64,000 bases of DNA from CAYRWR01 sp964428015 (GTDB lineage: Bacteria; Spirochaetota; Brevinematia; Brevinematales; CAYRWR01): positions 1 through 64,000 of the forward strand of contig CAYRWR010000018.1 in the NCBI GenBank assembly GCA_964428015.1. Reading direction: 5' to 3'. The position numbers were made by a program, and so were the translations under genes. Shown here one piece after another: positions 43,221 to 51,762 of this stretch. The notes under the pieces are model-generated. The model was not told the DNA's origin. It saw only the letters and a program-made list of their open reading frames with translations, and made no database searches. Numbering within the stretch: the stretch's first letter is position 1; each line of letters begins with the position of its first letter.

Positions 43221-45474
43221 TTTCAACCACCTTTTCCAATGCACTGGTCATATTTCCACCCAGGACCTTGATGCCGAAATCTTTAAAATTAACTTTGATC
43301 ATTCGTTCACTGATAAATTCTATTTTTCCTTCGCCAAAGCTATGGTGCCAGACTGGATCTCCTACAGATAAACTTTCCAGACTCTCTATCTCTTTTGTCT
43401 TTAAGTCTTTTTTTTCTGTCTGAATCTTTTCCTCTTTTACCCAGGGACGAGGCAGGGGCTGCTTCTTTCTGTCCGGTGAGCTGTGGCTGTACCCGGTTTG
43501 ATAGGTGCCTGACCTTCCCGATGTGGAAACAGAAGTGGCTGCCTCCTGGCCGATCCATTCTTTTTCCAGCAGGTCATCGTCTATATCCTGTAAAAAAGGA
43601 GAAGGACGGGTAGAAATAATATCTCCGAATTTTAAGCGGGAGCGTGGAAAAAGCATGTAGAGTTCATCCTTAGCCCGGGTAATGGCTACATAAAACAAGC
43701 GGCGTTCTTCTTCCAGTTCTTTGGATGATGTCAGTGAGGTAATATGCGGAATCAGTCCGTCTGCCACCCCGGAGAGGTAAACCACAGAATATTCCAGCCC
43801 TTTGGCATTGTGTATAGTCATAAGAGAAACATAATCCCGGACTTTATCATCCGCTAAAGTATCCGTAGATGCCTGTAAGCTGACTTCACCCAGAAAATCT
43901 CCGATTTTACCATCGGGATAGTTTTCTTCAAAGACCCGGATAGAGTTGATAAGTTCTTCTACGTTGGACCAGCGATCCAGGCCGTCTTCGTCATATTCCA
44001 GAATGTATTCTTTGTAGGCAATGGCATCCAGCAGCACTTTGACAAAATTCATGGGGCTCATACGGTCTGAGGCGGAGTTAAGCTCTGCCAGGATTGTAGC
44101 CAGATCTGCCAGATTCTTAGCCAGAGCCGGTCCAATACCTTCAATATCCGCGCAGGCTTTAAGGATTTCAATAAAATCTTTTTGGTAGAGATTACTGTAC
44201 TGGATTAATTTCAGGGCAGATGCCGGACCGACCTTGCGGCGGGGTACATTTATTATCCGTTCAAATGCAGACTGATCCCAGGGATTTAAGATGATATTAA
44301 TATAACTCAATATATCCTTGATTTCTTTTCGCTCATAGAATTTTTGTCCACCGAAGATTTTATAAGGTATGTTTTTCTGCAATAGAGCTTCTTCCAGGAG
44401 ACGGGATTGGGCATTGGTACGGTAAAACACAGCGATATCTTTCAAGGCTACTTCGCCCAGTTTTTTTGATATGGAAGCTGCAATATACTGAGCTTCTTCC
44501 CTATCCCGACTGGCCTCGACCAGTTGGATCTTCTCATCTGATTTCCGCTCAGTCCACAGCTTTTTTTCCATTCGACCGGGGATATGCTGAACTATCTGAT
44601 TGGCCGCTTCCAGTATCACGGAAGTACTGCGGTAATTTTGCTCCAGAGGTATAACAGCGGCCTGATAGCGGTCTTTAAAATCATAGATATTATTGATATT
44701 AGCACCGCGCCAGCCGTAGATGCTCTGATCATCATCCCCTACTACACAGATATTATTATCCTGATTAGTGAGCAGCTGGAGGAGCTGATACTGAGCAGTA
44801 TTTGTATCCTGAAATTCATCCACCATCACATAGCGCCATAGGTCCCGATAGGAATCCTTCAGCGTCTGGTTCTCCTGGAATAGTTTTATAGGCAGGCCAA
44901 TCAGATCTGAAAAGTCCACCGCTTTATTCCGGATGAGGCGCACCTGATATTCAGAAAAAACCCGTGCTACTATCTCATCAAATTCAGAGTCGGCTTGTTC
45001 CTTATACACATCCGGGCCTACCAGGTCATCTTTGGAACGGGATATGCTGTGGTAAACCGAGGCGGGATTAAACCTTTCATGAGAGATATTCAGATCTTTC
45101 ATAATAGTTTTGACCAGGCCTTTGGAATCGGTATCATCATAGATACCGAATTGACGGGGATAGCTGATCAGGTCGGAATGACTCCTTAAGAGCTGCATGC
45201 CCATGGAGTGAAAAGTACGTATCCAGGCAAAACGGGTATCCAGACCAGTGAGATGATGTATACGTTCCTTCATCTCTCCGGCAGCTTTATTTGTAAAAGT
45301 CACAGCCAGGATATTGTTAACTGAAATTTTCTGCTGTGCTAAAAGATAGGCAAAACGGTGGGTGATGACCCTGGTCTTTCCCGACCCTGCTCCTGCAAGA
45401 ACCAACAGAGCACCCTGGGTGTGTTCGACAGCTTTGCGCTGAGGTGGATTGAGGGAATCAAAAATATTATCCAT
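43213..45474 (-). CDS. UvrD/PcrA-type DNA helicase
   Basis: The 753-residue superfamily 1A helicase has Walker A AGAGSGKT (about 24-31), Walker B VDEFQDTN, motif III GDDDQSIYGWRGA and VYLSGVADGLIP late in the protein. The last 50 residues (VGDPVWHHSFGEGKIEFI) form the C-terminal Tudor-like region of PcrA-type enzymes. It unwinds DNA in excision repair and removes RecA or RNA polymerase. The ATG at 45474 aligns best with relatives; a GTG 24 bp upstream is possible. Confidence 0.94.
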   Translation of the reverse strand: MDNIFDSLNPPQRKAVEHTQGALLVLAGAGSGKTRVITHRFAYLLAQQKISVNNILAVTFTNKAAGEMKERIHHLTGLDTRFAWIRTFHSMGMQLLRSHSDLISYPRQFGIYDDTDSKGLVKTIMKDLNISHERFNPASVYHSISRSKDDLVGPDVYKEQADSEFDEIVARVFSEYQVRLIRNKAVDFSDLIGLPIKLFQENQTLKDSYRDLWRYVMVDEFQDTNTAQYQLLQLLTNQDNNICVVGDDDQSIYGWRGANINNIYDFKDRYQAAVIPLEQNYRSTSVILEAANQIVQHIPGRMEKKLWTERKSDEKIQLVEASRDREEAQYIAASISKKLGEVALKDIAVFYRTNAQSRLLEEALLQKNIPYKIFGGQKFYERKEIKDILSYINIILNPWDQSAFERIINVPRRKVGPASALKLIQYSNLYQKDFIEILKACADIEGIGPALAKNLADLATILAELNSASDRMSPMNFVKVLLDAIAYKEYILEYDEDGLDRWSNVEELINSIRVFEENYPDGKIGDFLGEVSLQASTDTLADDKVRDYVSLMTIHNAKGLEYSVVYLSGVADGLIPHITSLTSSKELEEERRLFYVAITRAKDELYMLFPRSRLKFGDIISTRPSPFLQDIDDDLLEKEWIGQEAATSVSTSGRSGTYQTGYSHSSPDRKKQPLPRPWVKEEKIQTEKKDLKTKEIESLESLSVGDPVWHHSFGEGKIEFISERMIKVNFKDFGIKVLGGNMTSALEKVVENV

Positions 45475-45522
45475 GAGGGAATCCGATCCTGTAGTCACCC
45501 CAAGGGCGGAAATTTTTACAGA

Positions 45523-46566
45523 TTATTTTTTTACCAGAAGCTGTTCAGTCTGTCTGAAATAAAGCATGGGATCTACAGGTGTATTGGCAATACGGACTTC
45601 AAAGTGACAATGCACGCCGGTTACCTTTCCGGTGCGTCCCATATAGCCGATAATCTGTCCTTTTTTGACTTTATCCCCTAATTGCGCAATAGCCTGGTTC
45701 ATATGTCCGTATAAGGTCTGAAAATTGGTCTCATGTTCGATGCGGACACTGATACCGTATCCCCCCGACCAGCCGGACTGTACCACGATTCCATCTTCGG
45801 CCGCCAGGATAGGCTGCCCCAAAGTCATTGCAATATCCACCCCGGTGTGCAGCTGATAAACTCCGGTAACCGGATGCACCCTCATACCGAAGTTGTAGGT
45901 AATCAAGCCCCCACCCATGACAGGCCAGCCTAAATTATGCTTTTGTTTATAGTTAAGAATTTCGTTTAAAGGAATTTTATCATCCTGTGAATAAACCGTG
46001 GTCATTTTGGTATGTTTATAATCGATGATATTGGATACACCCATTTCAACCCCGTACTTATAGGGTGTCTCAAATACCGGCCAGCCATTCTGGTTGTAAA
46101 CTATCTCTTCACCATGCCGAATCCAGTTACTGTAAGTAGTGGAAACAGATACCATCCCGGTATCATAATACTCATAACCTTCACCATAGAGTTGATCCTG
46201 GTAGTATGGGAGTTTTTCACGAGGTTTTCCGTTTTCATAAAAAGAAATAACCGGTCCGTTTACTTTTCCGGCCAGATAGGATATCTCTGAGGTAAGCCTG
46301 CCTTCCGGATTATAGAGACGGACGGTCCCCTGGGGTATACCCAGATGGTAGGGCACTACAGCCAACAGGTTTCCGTTTTCATAATAGGATTCCACCAGGC
46401 CATGAGTCTTACCCTGATATATGGGCCGTACTTGTTTTACGTTTCCGTTATTCCAATAAGAAATCTCTACTGTCTGATTGCCGAATCGGACAAAATTATT
46501 GGACACCACGCAGGATGAAAAAATAGTCAGAAGTGATAAAATTACAAATAAGGAAACTGACCGCAT
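45523..46566 (-). CDS. Lipoprotein with MORN-type repeats fused to M23 peptidase
   Basis: The 347-residue product has a lipobox (IFSSC, Cys at 19). Next come about six MORN_2-type repeats (30-190; units like YYENGNLLAVVPY, ISFYENGKPREKLPY and GEGYEYYDTGMVS). A LytM/M23 zinc metallopeptidase domain (225-345) follows. The zinc ligands are seen in FGMRVHP, HTGVDIA and HCHFEVR. M23 enzymes cut peptidoglycan cross-links. The repeats may anchor or recognise a ligand. It lies 63 bp behind the M18 gene and 48 bp ahead of uvrD. Confidence 0.92.
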   Translation of the reverse strand: MRSVSLFVILSLLTIFSSCVVSNNFVRFGNQTVEISYWNNGNVKQVRPIYQGKTHGLVESYYENGNLLAVVPYHLGIPQGTVRLYNPEGRLTSEISYLAGKVNGPVISFYENGKPREKLPYYQDQLYGEGYEYYDTGMVSVSTTYSNWIRHGEEIVYNQNGWPVFETPYKYGVEMGVSNIIDYKHTKMTTVYSQDDKIPLNEILNYKQKHNLGWPVMGGGLITYNFGMRVHPVTGVYQLHTGVDIAMTLGQPILAAEDGIVVQSGWSGGYGISVRIEHETNFQTLYGHMNQAIAQLGDKVKKGQIIGYMGRTGKVTGVHCHFEVRIANTPVDPMLYFRQTEQLLVKK

Positions 46567-46629
46567 ATTATTAACTCCAGACCCTTATTGTAAATGAAAA
46601 CTGACTGAAAGTCAAATCCGCTTGGCGCT

Positions 46630-48039
46630 TTAGTTACTGTCCTTGAAGAAGGCCAGATAGGCGCGATAAGTCTCATATAAATCAGCTTTGCTGATGATCT
46701 CATAGGGTGCATGCATACCCAGGACACCGGGGCCGATGTCCACAACTCTCATTCCCAACTCGGCTATATAGATTGCCACCGTTCCCCCGCCCCCTTCGTC
46801 CACTTTGCCCAGGGAACCGGGCTGCCAGAATATCCCGTTATCATTGAAAATCTTTCTAATTTTACCCATCAGTTCCGCGGAGGCATCACTGGCATGGTAC
46901 TTCCCGCCGGAACCGGTATACTTCTCAAGAATGACTCCATATCCGATACGGGCGGCATTGTTGAGATCGTGAACCTGAGGGTACATAGGATTGACCGGGC
47001 TGCCGACGTCACCGGAAATACATAGTGATTTTTGTAGAGTACGGCGTAGAATAGATTCCTTACTGCCCTGAGGCCTCATTTCCAGTAATTGGGAAATAAC
47101 TTCCACAAAAAATGTACTCTGCAGACTGCTCACTCCAAAAGATCCTATTTCTTCTTTGTCTACCAGGTAGGTGATTGCGGTTTTTTCCGGAACTTCCGGC
47201 AGATCCAGCAAGGCCCGGAAAGCGGCATAAGAACAGCTCCTGTCATCATGACCATAAGCCGCCAGCATAGAACGGTCCAGTCCCACATCCCGGCTGGGCA
47301 GAGCAGGTACTATCTCAAATTCCGCGGAGATAAAATCTTCTTCAGTGATCCCGTACTGTTCATATAGTTTTTGCAGGGCCATCTCTTTGACACGGTTTTT
47401 TACTTCTTTATCCTCCACCGGTATGGAAGCAACCAGTAGATTTAAAGATTCTCCTTCAATGGCTTCAAATAGCTTCTTTTCCCCCTGTACTTTTTTTGCC
47501 AGGTGGGGTAAAAGATCGGGGATTACGAACAGAGGGTCATCCTGTTTTTCACCTATATTAATGGTTATCTTTTTGCCGTCACCCAGTACTACGGTGCCGT
47601 GCAAGGCCAGAGGTATATTAAGCCATTGATATTTTTTGATACCGCCATAATAATGCGTTTTAAGCAGAGCAATTTCCTGCTCCTCTACCAACGGCATGGG
47701 TTTGAGATCCAGACGGGGGCAATCTACGTGTGAAGCCAGGAGGTTAAAACCTTCTTCCAGGTCTTTTTTACCTAAGACCACCAGAACTATATTTTTCTCT
47801 TCATTCTTAAAATAAATCCTCTCTCCAGGACGGAACTGTGCTTTTTCAGGTGTCACAAATCCGTTTTTAAGGAGGACATTTTCTACATATGTCACACTTT
47901 CACGTTCTGTTTTAGAAGTATCAATAAACCCGCGATAGTCTTTGGAAAACTCTTCAATCTGATTATGAAAGGATTTATTGGTATTTTCCCAGACATTTTT
48001 TCTTTCATAGGCAAAGGAAGATTTTTTGGCTTTAGACAT
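46630..48039 (-). CDS. M18-family aminopeptidase
   Basis: The 469-residue enzyme matches M18 (ApeB/Lap-type) metallo-aminopeptidases. Zinc ligands are visible in ASHVDCPRL (His), AYGHDDRSC (Asp), VDKEEIGS (catalytic Glu pair), FHASDASAE-type KYHASDASAE and GMHAPYE (His). It trims acidic or neutral N-termini in the cytoplasm. It is first in a minus-strand unit with the M23 lipoprotein, uvrD and flippase genes and has its own promoter and a GAGGAG ribosome binding site. Confidence 0.92.
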   Translation of the reverse strand: MSKAKKSSFAYERKNVWENTNKSFHNQIEEFSKDYRGFIDTSKTERESVTYVENVLLKNGFVTPEKAQFRPGERIYFKNEEKNIVLVVLGKKDLEEGFNLLASHVDCPRLDLKPMPLVEEQEIALLKTHYYGGIKKYQWLNIPLALHGTVVLGDGKKITINIGEKQDDPLFVIPDLLPHLAKKVQGEKKLFEAIEGESLNLLVASIPVEDKEVKNRVKEMALQKLYEQYGITEEDFISAEFEIVPALPSRDVGLDRSMLAAYGHDDRSCSYAAFRALLDLPEVPEKTAITYLVDKEEIGSFGVSSLQSTFFVEVISQLLEMRPQGSKESILRRTLQKSLCISGDVGSPVNPMYPQVHDLNNAARIGYGVILEKYTGSGGKYHASDASAELMGKIRKIFNDNGIFWQPGSLGKVDEGGGGTVAIYIAELGMRVVDIGPGVLGMHAPYEIISKADLYETYRAYLAFFKDSN

Positions 48040-48062
48040 AGCATACTCCTCAAAGGTATTAT

Positions 48063-48091
48063 ATTCTAACTTTGTTGAAGTCTCTTGTCAA
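48063..48091 (-). promoter_or_regulatory. Promoter of the M18 aminopeptidase gene
   Basis: On the minus strand a perfect TTGACA (48091-48086) and TAGAAT (48068-48063) are 17 bp apart. Confidence 0.65.
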
Positions 48092-48108
48092 AATTGGTAG
48101 AAGTAGAT

Positions 48109-48137
48109 TTGTCTTTTCCCTGTCTATAGTATAAAAT
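48109..48137 (+). promoter_or_regulatory. Promoter of ribBA
   Basis: TTGTCT (48109-48114) and TAAAAT (48132-48137) are 17 bp apart. The leader is too short for an FMN riboswitch. Confidence 0.55.
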
Positions 48138-48164
48138 ATCAGTTATCAAATGACAGAGGTGCAT

Positions 48165-49397
48165 ATGTCCAAGAGTGTGTTGAATACTGTTGAGGAAGCG
48201 GTCGCTGCGATAAAACGGGGCGAGATGATCATAGTTGTAGATGATGAAGACCGTGAAAACGAGGGTGATATCATTCTTTCCGCTCAGCTGGCTACCCCTG
48301 AAAAGATTAATTTTATTATAAAAGAAGCCCGTGGTCTGCTCTGCGCACCCATGCCGGAAAGCAGAGCTAAAAATCTGGGCCTGGATATAATGGTGGAAAA
48401 ATCCACCGAGAAATGGGGAACTGCCTTTACCGTCAGTGTGGATGCCATCGATGTCACCACGGGTATTTCTGCTCCGGAACGCTGCCATACTGTGAAAAAA
48501 CTGGCCAACCCGGAATCTCAGATGAAAGACTTTGAACGTCCGGGGCATGTATTCCCCCTAATCGCTCAGCCGGGTGGAGTACTCAAACGCGCCGGCCACA
48601 CGGAAGCTGCGGTAGATCTTATGAACCTGGCAGGATTAGAACCGGTTGGTGTAATCTGTGAAATCCTTGATGATGATGGTACCATGGCCCGCCTCCCCCG
48701 CCTGGTGGAGTTTTCCAAGAAGCATAATCTCATCATCATCTCCGTGGCGCAATTAATAGAATACCGGGCCCATGAAGAGATCCACGTATGGAGAGAAGCC
48801 GAAGCCGAGCTGCCTTCCAAGTACGGTAATTTTCACATTATAGTCTATGGGAATGACATTGATCATAAAGACCACGTTGCGATTATTAAAGGGGACATCA
48901 CAAAAGCTGATTCTGTCCCGGTAAGAGTGCATAGTGAGTGTCTCACCGGAGACCTTCTGGGCTCATACCGCTGTGACTGCGGAGAGCAGCTTCATTACGC
49001 TCTGGAATATATTGATAAAAAAGACCTGGGTGTAGTCCTATATATGCGTCAGGAAGGAAGAGGTATAGGGCTGGTGAATAAGATACGTGCCTATGCCCTC
49101 CAGGACCAGGGGATGGATACAGTAGAAGCCAATGTGAAGCTGGGTTTTGCTCCCGACCTGAGAGATTATGGAATTGGCGCTCAGATCCTGAAAGACCTGG
49201 GATTAAAGAAAATCCAGCTTATGACTAATAACCCCAAGAAACTGGTAGGACTACAGGGCTATGGCTTAGAAGTCACTGAACGAATCCCCGTAGAGATCCC
49301 TTCAAATCCTCATAATTACTACTATCTGGAAACCAAGCAGATAAAAATGGGGCATATGTTTGATCTGAAGAAAAAGCCGGATCAGGACAAAAAATAG
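48165..49397 (+). CDS. ribBA: Bifunctional DHBP synthase / GTP cyclohydrolase II
   Basis: The 410-residue fusion makes two early riboflavin precursors. The N-terminal DHBP synthase (1-200) has DDEDRENEGD and the RPGHVFPL region. The C-terminal GTP cyclohydrolase II (200-400) has the zinc-site stretch ECLTGDLLGSYRCDCGEQL and RQEGRGIGL. The ATG at 48165 has AGAGGT upstream; an ATG five codons earlier lacks a site. No other rib genes and no FMN riboswitch are present here. Confidence 0.96.
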   Translation: MSKSVLNTVEEAVAAIKRGEMIIVVDDEDRENEGDIILSAQLATPEKINFIIKEARGLLCAPMPESRAKNLGLDIMVEKSTEKWGTAFTVSVDAIDVTTGISAPERCHTVKKLANPESQMKDFERPGHVFPLIAQPGGVLKRAGHTEAAVDLMNLAGLEPVGVICEILDDDGTMARLPRLVEFSKKHNLIIISVAQLIEYRAHEEIHVWREAEAELPSKYGNFHIIVYGNDIDHKDHVAIIKGDITKADSVPVRVHSECLTGDLLGSYRCDCGEQLHYALEYIDKKDLGVVLYMRQEGRGIGLVNKIRAYALQDQGMDTVEANVKLGFAPDLRDYGIGAQILKDLGLKKIQLMTNNPKKLVGLQGYGLEVTERIPVEIPSNPHNYYYLETKQIKMGHMFDLKKKPDQDKK

Positions 49398-49423
49398 ATT
49401 CCCTCTGAAAAACCAGAGGATGC

Positions 49424-50161
49424 TCAGCGCTTTTTCATTAAATCTGATAATATCTTGGAAGATGTCTCAACCAGGCGCATATGAATATAACTGGCGATGT
49501 TATGAATATCCTTGGTCTCAACGTTTTCAAATTTAAAACCGGCCATGTCTTCCCTTTTACCTTTCAGACGGGATAAAGTCTTTATTTCCATTCCTCTGAT
49601 ATGGAGTACTACCGGAGAATACACCTTTTCCAATTCCAGCATACTGGCTTCAATGGAGTCATTCAGTTTAATGGCAGCACCGCCGGCACTGATATCGATC
49701 AGTTTTCCGTGAACAAACCGGTTTAATCCTTTGATGAAAATACTGGCCTGAAAATTTTCATAATCGTTGGGCTGAATACGGACATGCATACGGCGGTCAG
49801 TGGAAATAACCTGGTTTTTAATTACATTTTCAATTATGTCATCGGCTACTGCCCTCGCGCTTTCCTTGTAAGGAATCAGCGCGTGTACTCCTAATTTGGA
49901 AAGTTTAAGCAGATCCTGCGGCTTGAGACTGCTGTGAAATAATAAAAACAGCTTTAATTCTTTATCCAGCTCTCTCACATGATTGAGAAATTCTTCGTTG
50001 ATAATCTCGGTTATGAATAATTTAACCTGGCCAATGTCCCGGATATATGCTAAAACTTCTGCTTCTGATTGGAGTTCAATGGGTTCAAACCCCTTGGGAA
50101 TCAAGTCTATAGCTAATTGACTGGTAAATGATTCTGAAAAAGTATAAATGACGCTTTTCAC
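49424..50161 (-). CDS. PilZ-domain protein with N-terminal receiver-like domain
   Basis: The 245-residue protein has an alpha/beta N-terminal domain (1-125) resembling a degenerate response-regulator receiver: EIINEEFLNHVREL and FLLFHSS appear where the phosphate site would be, but the phospho-acceptor Asp is not obvious. The PilZ domain (about 130-225) has the cyclic di-GMP-binding DRRMHVR (RxxxR) and DISAGGAAI (DxSxxG). The start is the GTG at 50161 with AGGAG 7 bp upstream. It is a likely effector of c-di-GMP made by GGDEF proteins such as the one at 22.6 kb. Confidence 0.88.
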   Translation of the reverse strand: MKSVIYTFSESFTSQLAIDLIPKGFEPIELQSEAEVLAYIRDIGQVKLFITEIINEEFLNHVRELDKELKLFLLFHSSLKPQDLLKLSKLGVHALIPYKESARAVADDIIENVIKNQVISTDRRMHVRIQPNDYENFQASIFIKGLNRFVHGKLIDISAGGAAIKLNDSIEASMLELEKVYSPVVLHIRGMEIKTLSRLKGKREDMAGFKFENVETKDIHNIASYIHMRLVETSSKILSDLMKKR

Positions 50162-50241
50162 AGTTAACTCCTGTTGATTTCCTAATACTATCATAAATCT
50201 AAAAATTGCGCAATCCTGAAACTGTGCCACATTAAAATTAC

Positions 50242-50270
50242 TTGATAATAATACCTGCTGATGTTACATT
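50242..50270 (+). promoter_or_regulatory. Promoter of the outer membrane protein gene
   Basis: TTGATA (50242-50247) and TACATT (50265-50270) are 17 bp apart, 26 bp before the ATG. Confidence 0.45.
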
Positions 50271-50296
50271 AAATACATATCTACCGGGAGGTTTTT

Positions 50297-51367
50297 ATGA
50301 AAAAGACACTGTTGGCTATCAGCCTCATTTTATGTTCGATGTACGGGTATTCCATCAGTGTGAAAATCCCCAATTTTAATCTTTATACAGAAATGAATAA
50401 TCAGTTCAATTTTGCCACTTCTTATGATTTTAATATGCTGTTTGATACCGGATTGAAATACGGGGTGGAACTGGAAATGGGCTTTAAAGGCATCCAGGTT
50501 ACCACCCTCAATTCTAATTTTATCACTTTATCGACATTGAAAACCATGATCCGCCCCTGGGAGTGGTTCCAGTTTGGCTTTTTTATGGGAAACAATATGT
50601 ACCTGGGACGCGATGGAGTGGACTATATAGGCTTCCAATATCACCAGCGTGCCGGTTATGAATACCAGGGATATCACACCATCAATGGTACCGGTCTGGA
50701 ATTAGCCGCAACTTTCTGGGATAGAATGTTTGAACCTCATTTATTAATTTACTCCACACCAAAAGACGGTACCAATTACTTTAACGCGGATACAGTTATT
50801 AAATTCAAAACAGATACCCTCAAACTGGAAGCTTATCTGGGGGTTAATTTTGATACCAGTTTTGTTCTTCAAAAACATATAGGTATCACTTTTATGACTT
50901 TAAACCCCAAGGTAAATTTCCTGTTTTCCGTGTACTTACCGGACTCACCTTTTACAGCCCTGCCAACCGCGGACGAAATATATGTGAATTTCACAGAGAA
51001 ACTCCGGACCGGTGCCTTTGAACAGGTGATTACTCTGTTTATGAGGCCGTCTGAATATAATGGCCTGCAGGAAACGGTGACCCAGAGCAGTTTCAGTGAT
51101 CTGGATATTTATCTGCGCATGGGAATCATCATTAATGCCTTTGGCTTCGGGGCAGAAAACACCCTGACCTATGCTGATCCGGTAAGCCTGGGACAGCCTG
51201 CTTCGGCCAGTTCTATTTCCGACCGTGCCGGAGCCTATACTTATTTCAATCTCAATAACCTCATGTACAAAGTGGGTGTTCATTATTCGTTCGGCCCCTA
51301 CTATACTCTCACCCATACTCAGGATGGCGGAATTGGTGTATTCATAAGTGTCCAGGGTGAATTATAA
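50297..51367 (+). CDS. Predicted outer membrane beta-barrel protein
   Basis: The 356-residue product has a signal peptide (1-19, ending GYS-I) and a body of amphipathic strands rich in Tyr, Phe, Asn and Gly, ending with a strand-like GIGVFISVQGEL. That is typical of an outer membrane barrel of about 16 strands. There are no Cys in the mature part. No family is recognised. The ATG follows GGGAGG. It has its own promoter and terminator. Confidence 0.82.
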   Translation: MKKTLLAISLILCSMYGYSISVKIPNFNLYTEMNNQFNFATSYDFNMLFDTGLKYGVELEMGFKGIQVTTLNSNFITLSTLKTMIRPWEWFQFGFFMGNNMYLGRDGVDYIGFQYHQRAGYEYQGYHTINGTGLELAATFWDRMFEPHLLIYSTPKDGTNYFNADTVIKFKTDTLKLEAYLGVNFDTSFVLQKHIGITFMTLNPKVNFLFSVYLPDSPFTALPTADEIYVNFTEKLRTGAFEQVITLFMRPSEYNGLQETVTQSSFSDLDIYLRMGIIINAFGFGAENTLTYADPVSLGQPASASSISDRAGAYTYFNLNNLMYKVGVHYSFGPYYTLTHTQDGGIGVFISVQGEL

Positions 51368-51387
51368 AAAAAACAACACTTACTTTA

Positions 51388-51422
51388 AAAAAAATATGCC
51401 TATTTTTTAGGCATATTTTTTT
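51388..51422. terminator. Terminator, usable in both directions
   Basis: A stem ATATGCCTA/TAGGCATAT (51394-51402, 51408-51416) with a T5 loop is preceded by A-rich and followed by T-rich runs, 26 bp after the outer membrane protein stop. Confidence 0.9.
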
Positions 51423-51448
51423 TTAATCTGATTATATTTAGCATATTT

Positions 51449-51477
51449 TTGACTATTTATCTTTCCTTCCTTAAACT
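51449..51477 (+). promoter_or_regulatory. Promoter of the oad operon
   Basis: TTGACT (51449-51454) and TAAACT (51472-51477) are 17 bp apart, 32 bp before oadG. Confidence 0.55.
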
Positions 51478-51509
51478 AACTGCGGACTTTTTTAAAAAGG
51501 GAGGATTCT

Positions 51510-51743
51510 ATGCCGGTATCAACTCTGATAGAACAAAGTGCCGTCATCATGGTAATCGGACTTTCAGTAGTATTTCTTTTCCTGACTATACTTATCATCA
51601 CTGTATCCCTCAGTCATAATATCATACATGCCCTGGGGCTGGATAAGCCCGAAACTGAAGGTGAAGTTGTTGTAAAAGACCGTAATCTTATTGCTGTAAT
51701 CGGTGCTGCCATTGCCCGGTTTAAAGCTGAAAAAAAACAATAA
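51510..51743 (+). CDS. oadG: Oxaloacetate decarboxylase gamma subunit
   Basis: The 77-residue protein has one N-terminal membrane helix (VIMVIGLSVVFLFLTILI) and a short charged tail. It is typical of the gamma subunit, which holds the alpha subunit on the membrane beta subunit. The family match is weak by itself but clear from position: oadA starts 19 bp later. The ATG follows GGGAGG. Confidence 0.9.
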   Translation: MPVSTLIEQSAVIMVIGLSVVFLFLTILIITVSLSHNIIHALGLDKPETEGEVVVKDRNLIAVIGAAIARFKAEKKQ

Positions 51744-51762
51744 TATAATTCGGAGGATATAG

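Noticed and set aside
48040..48164. FMN riboswitch ahead of ribBA
   Set aside because: The leader from the promoter to the ATG is under 30 nt and no FMN-aptamer sequence is present.
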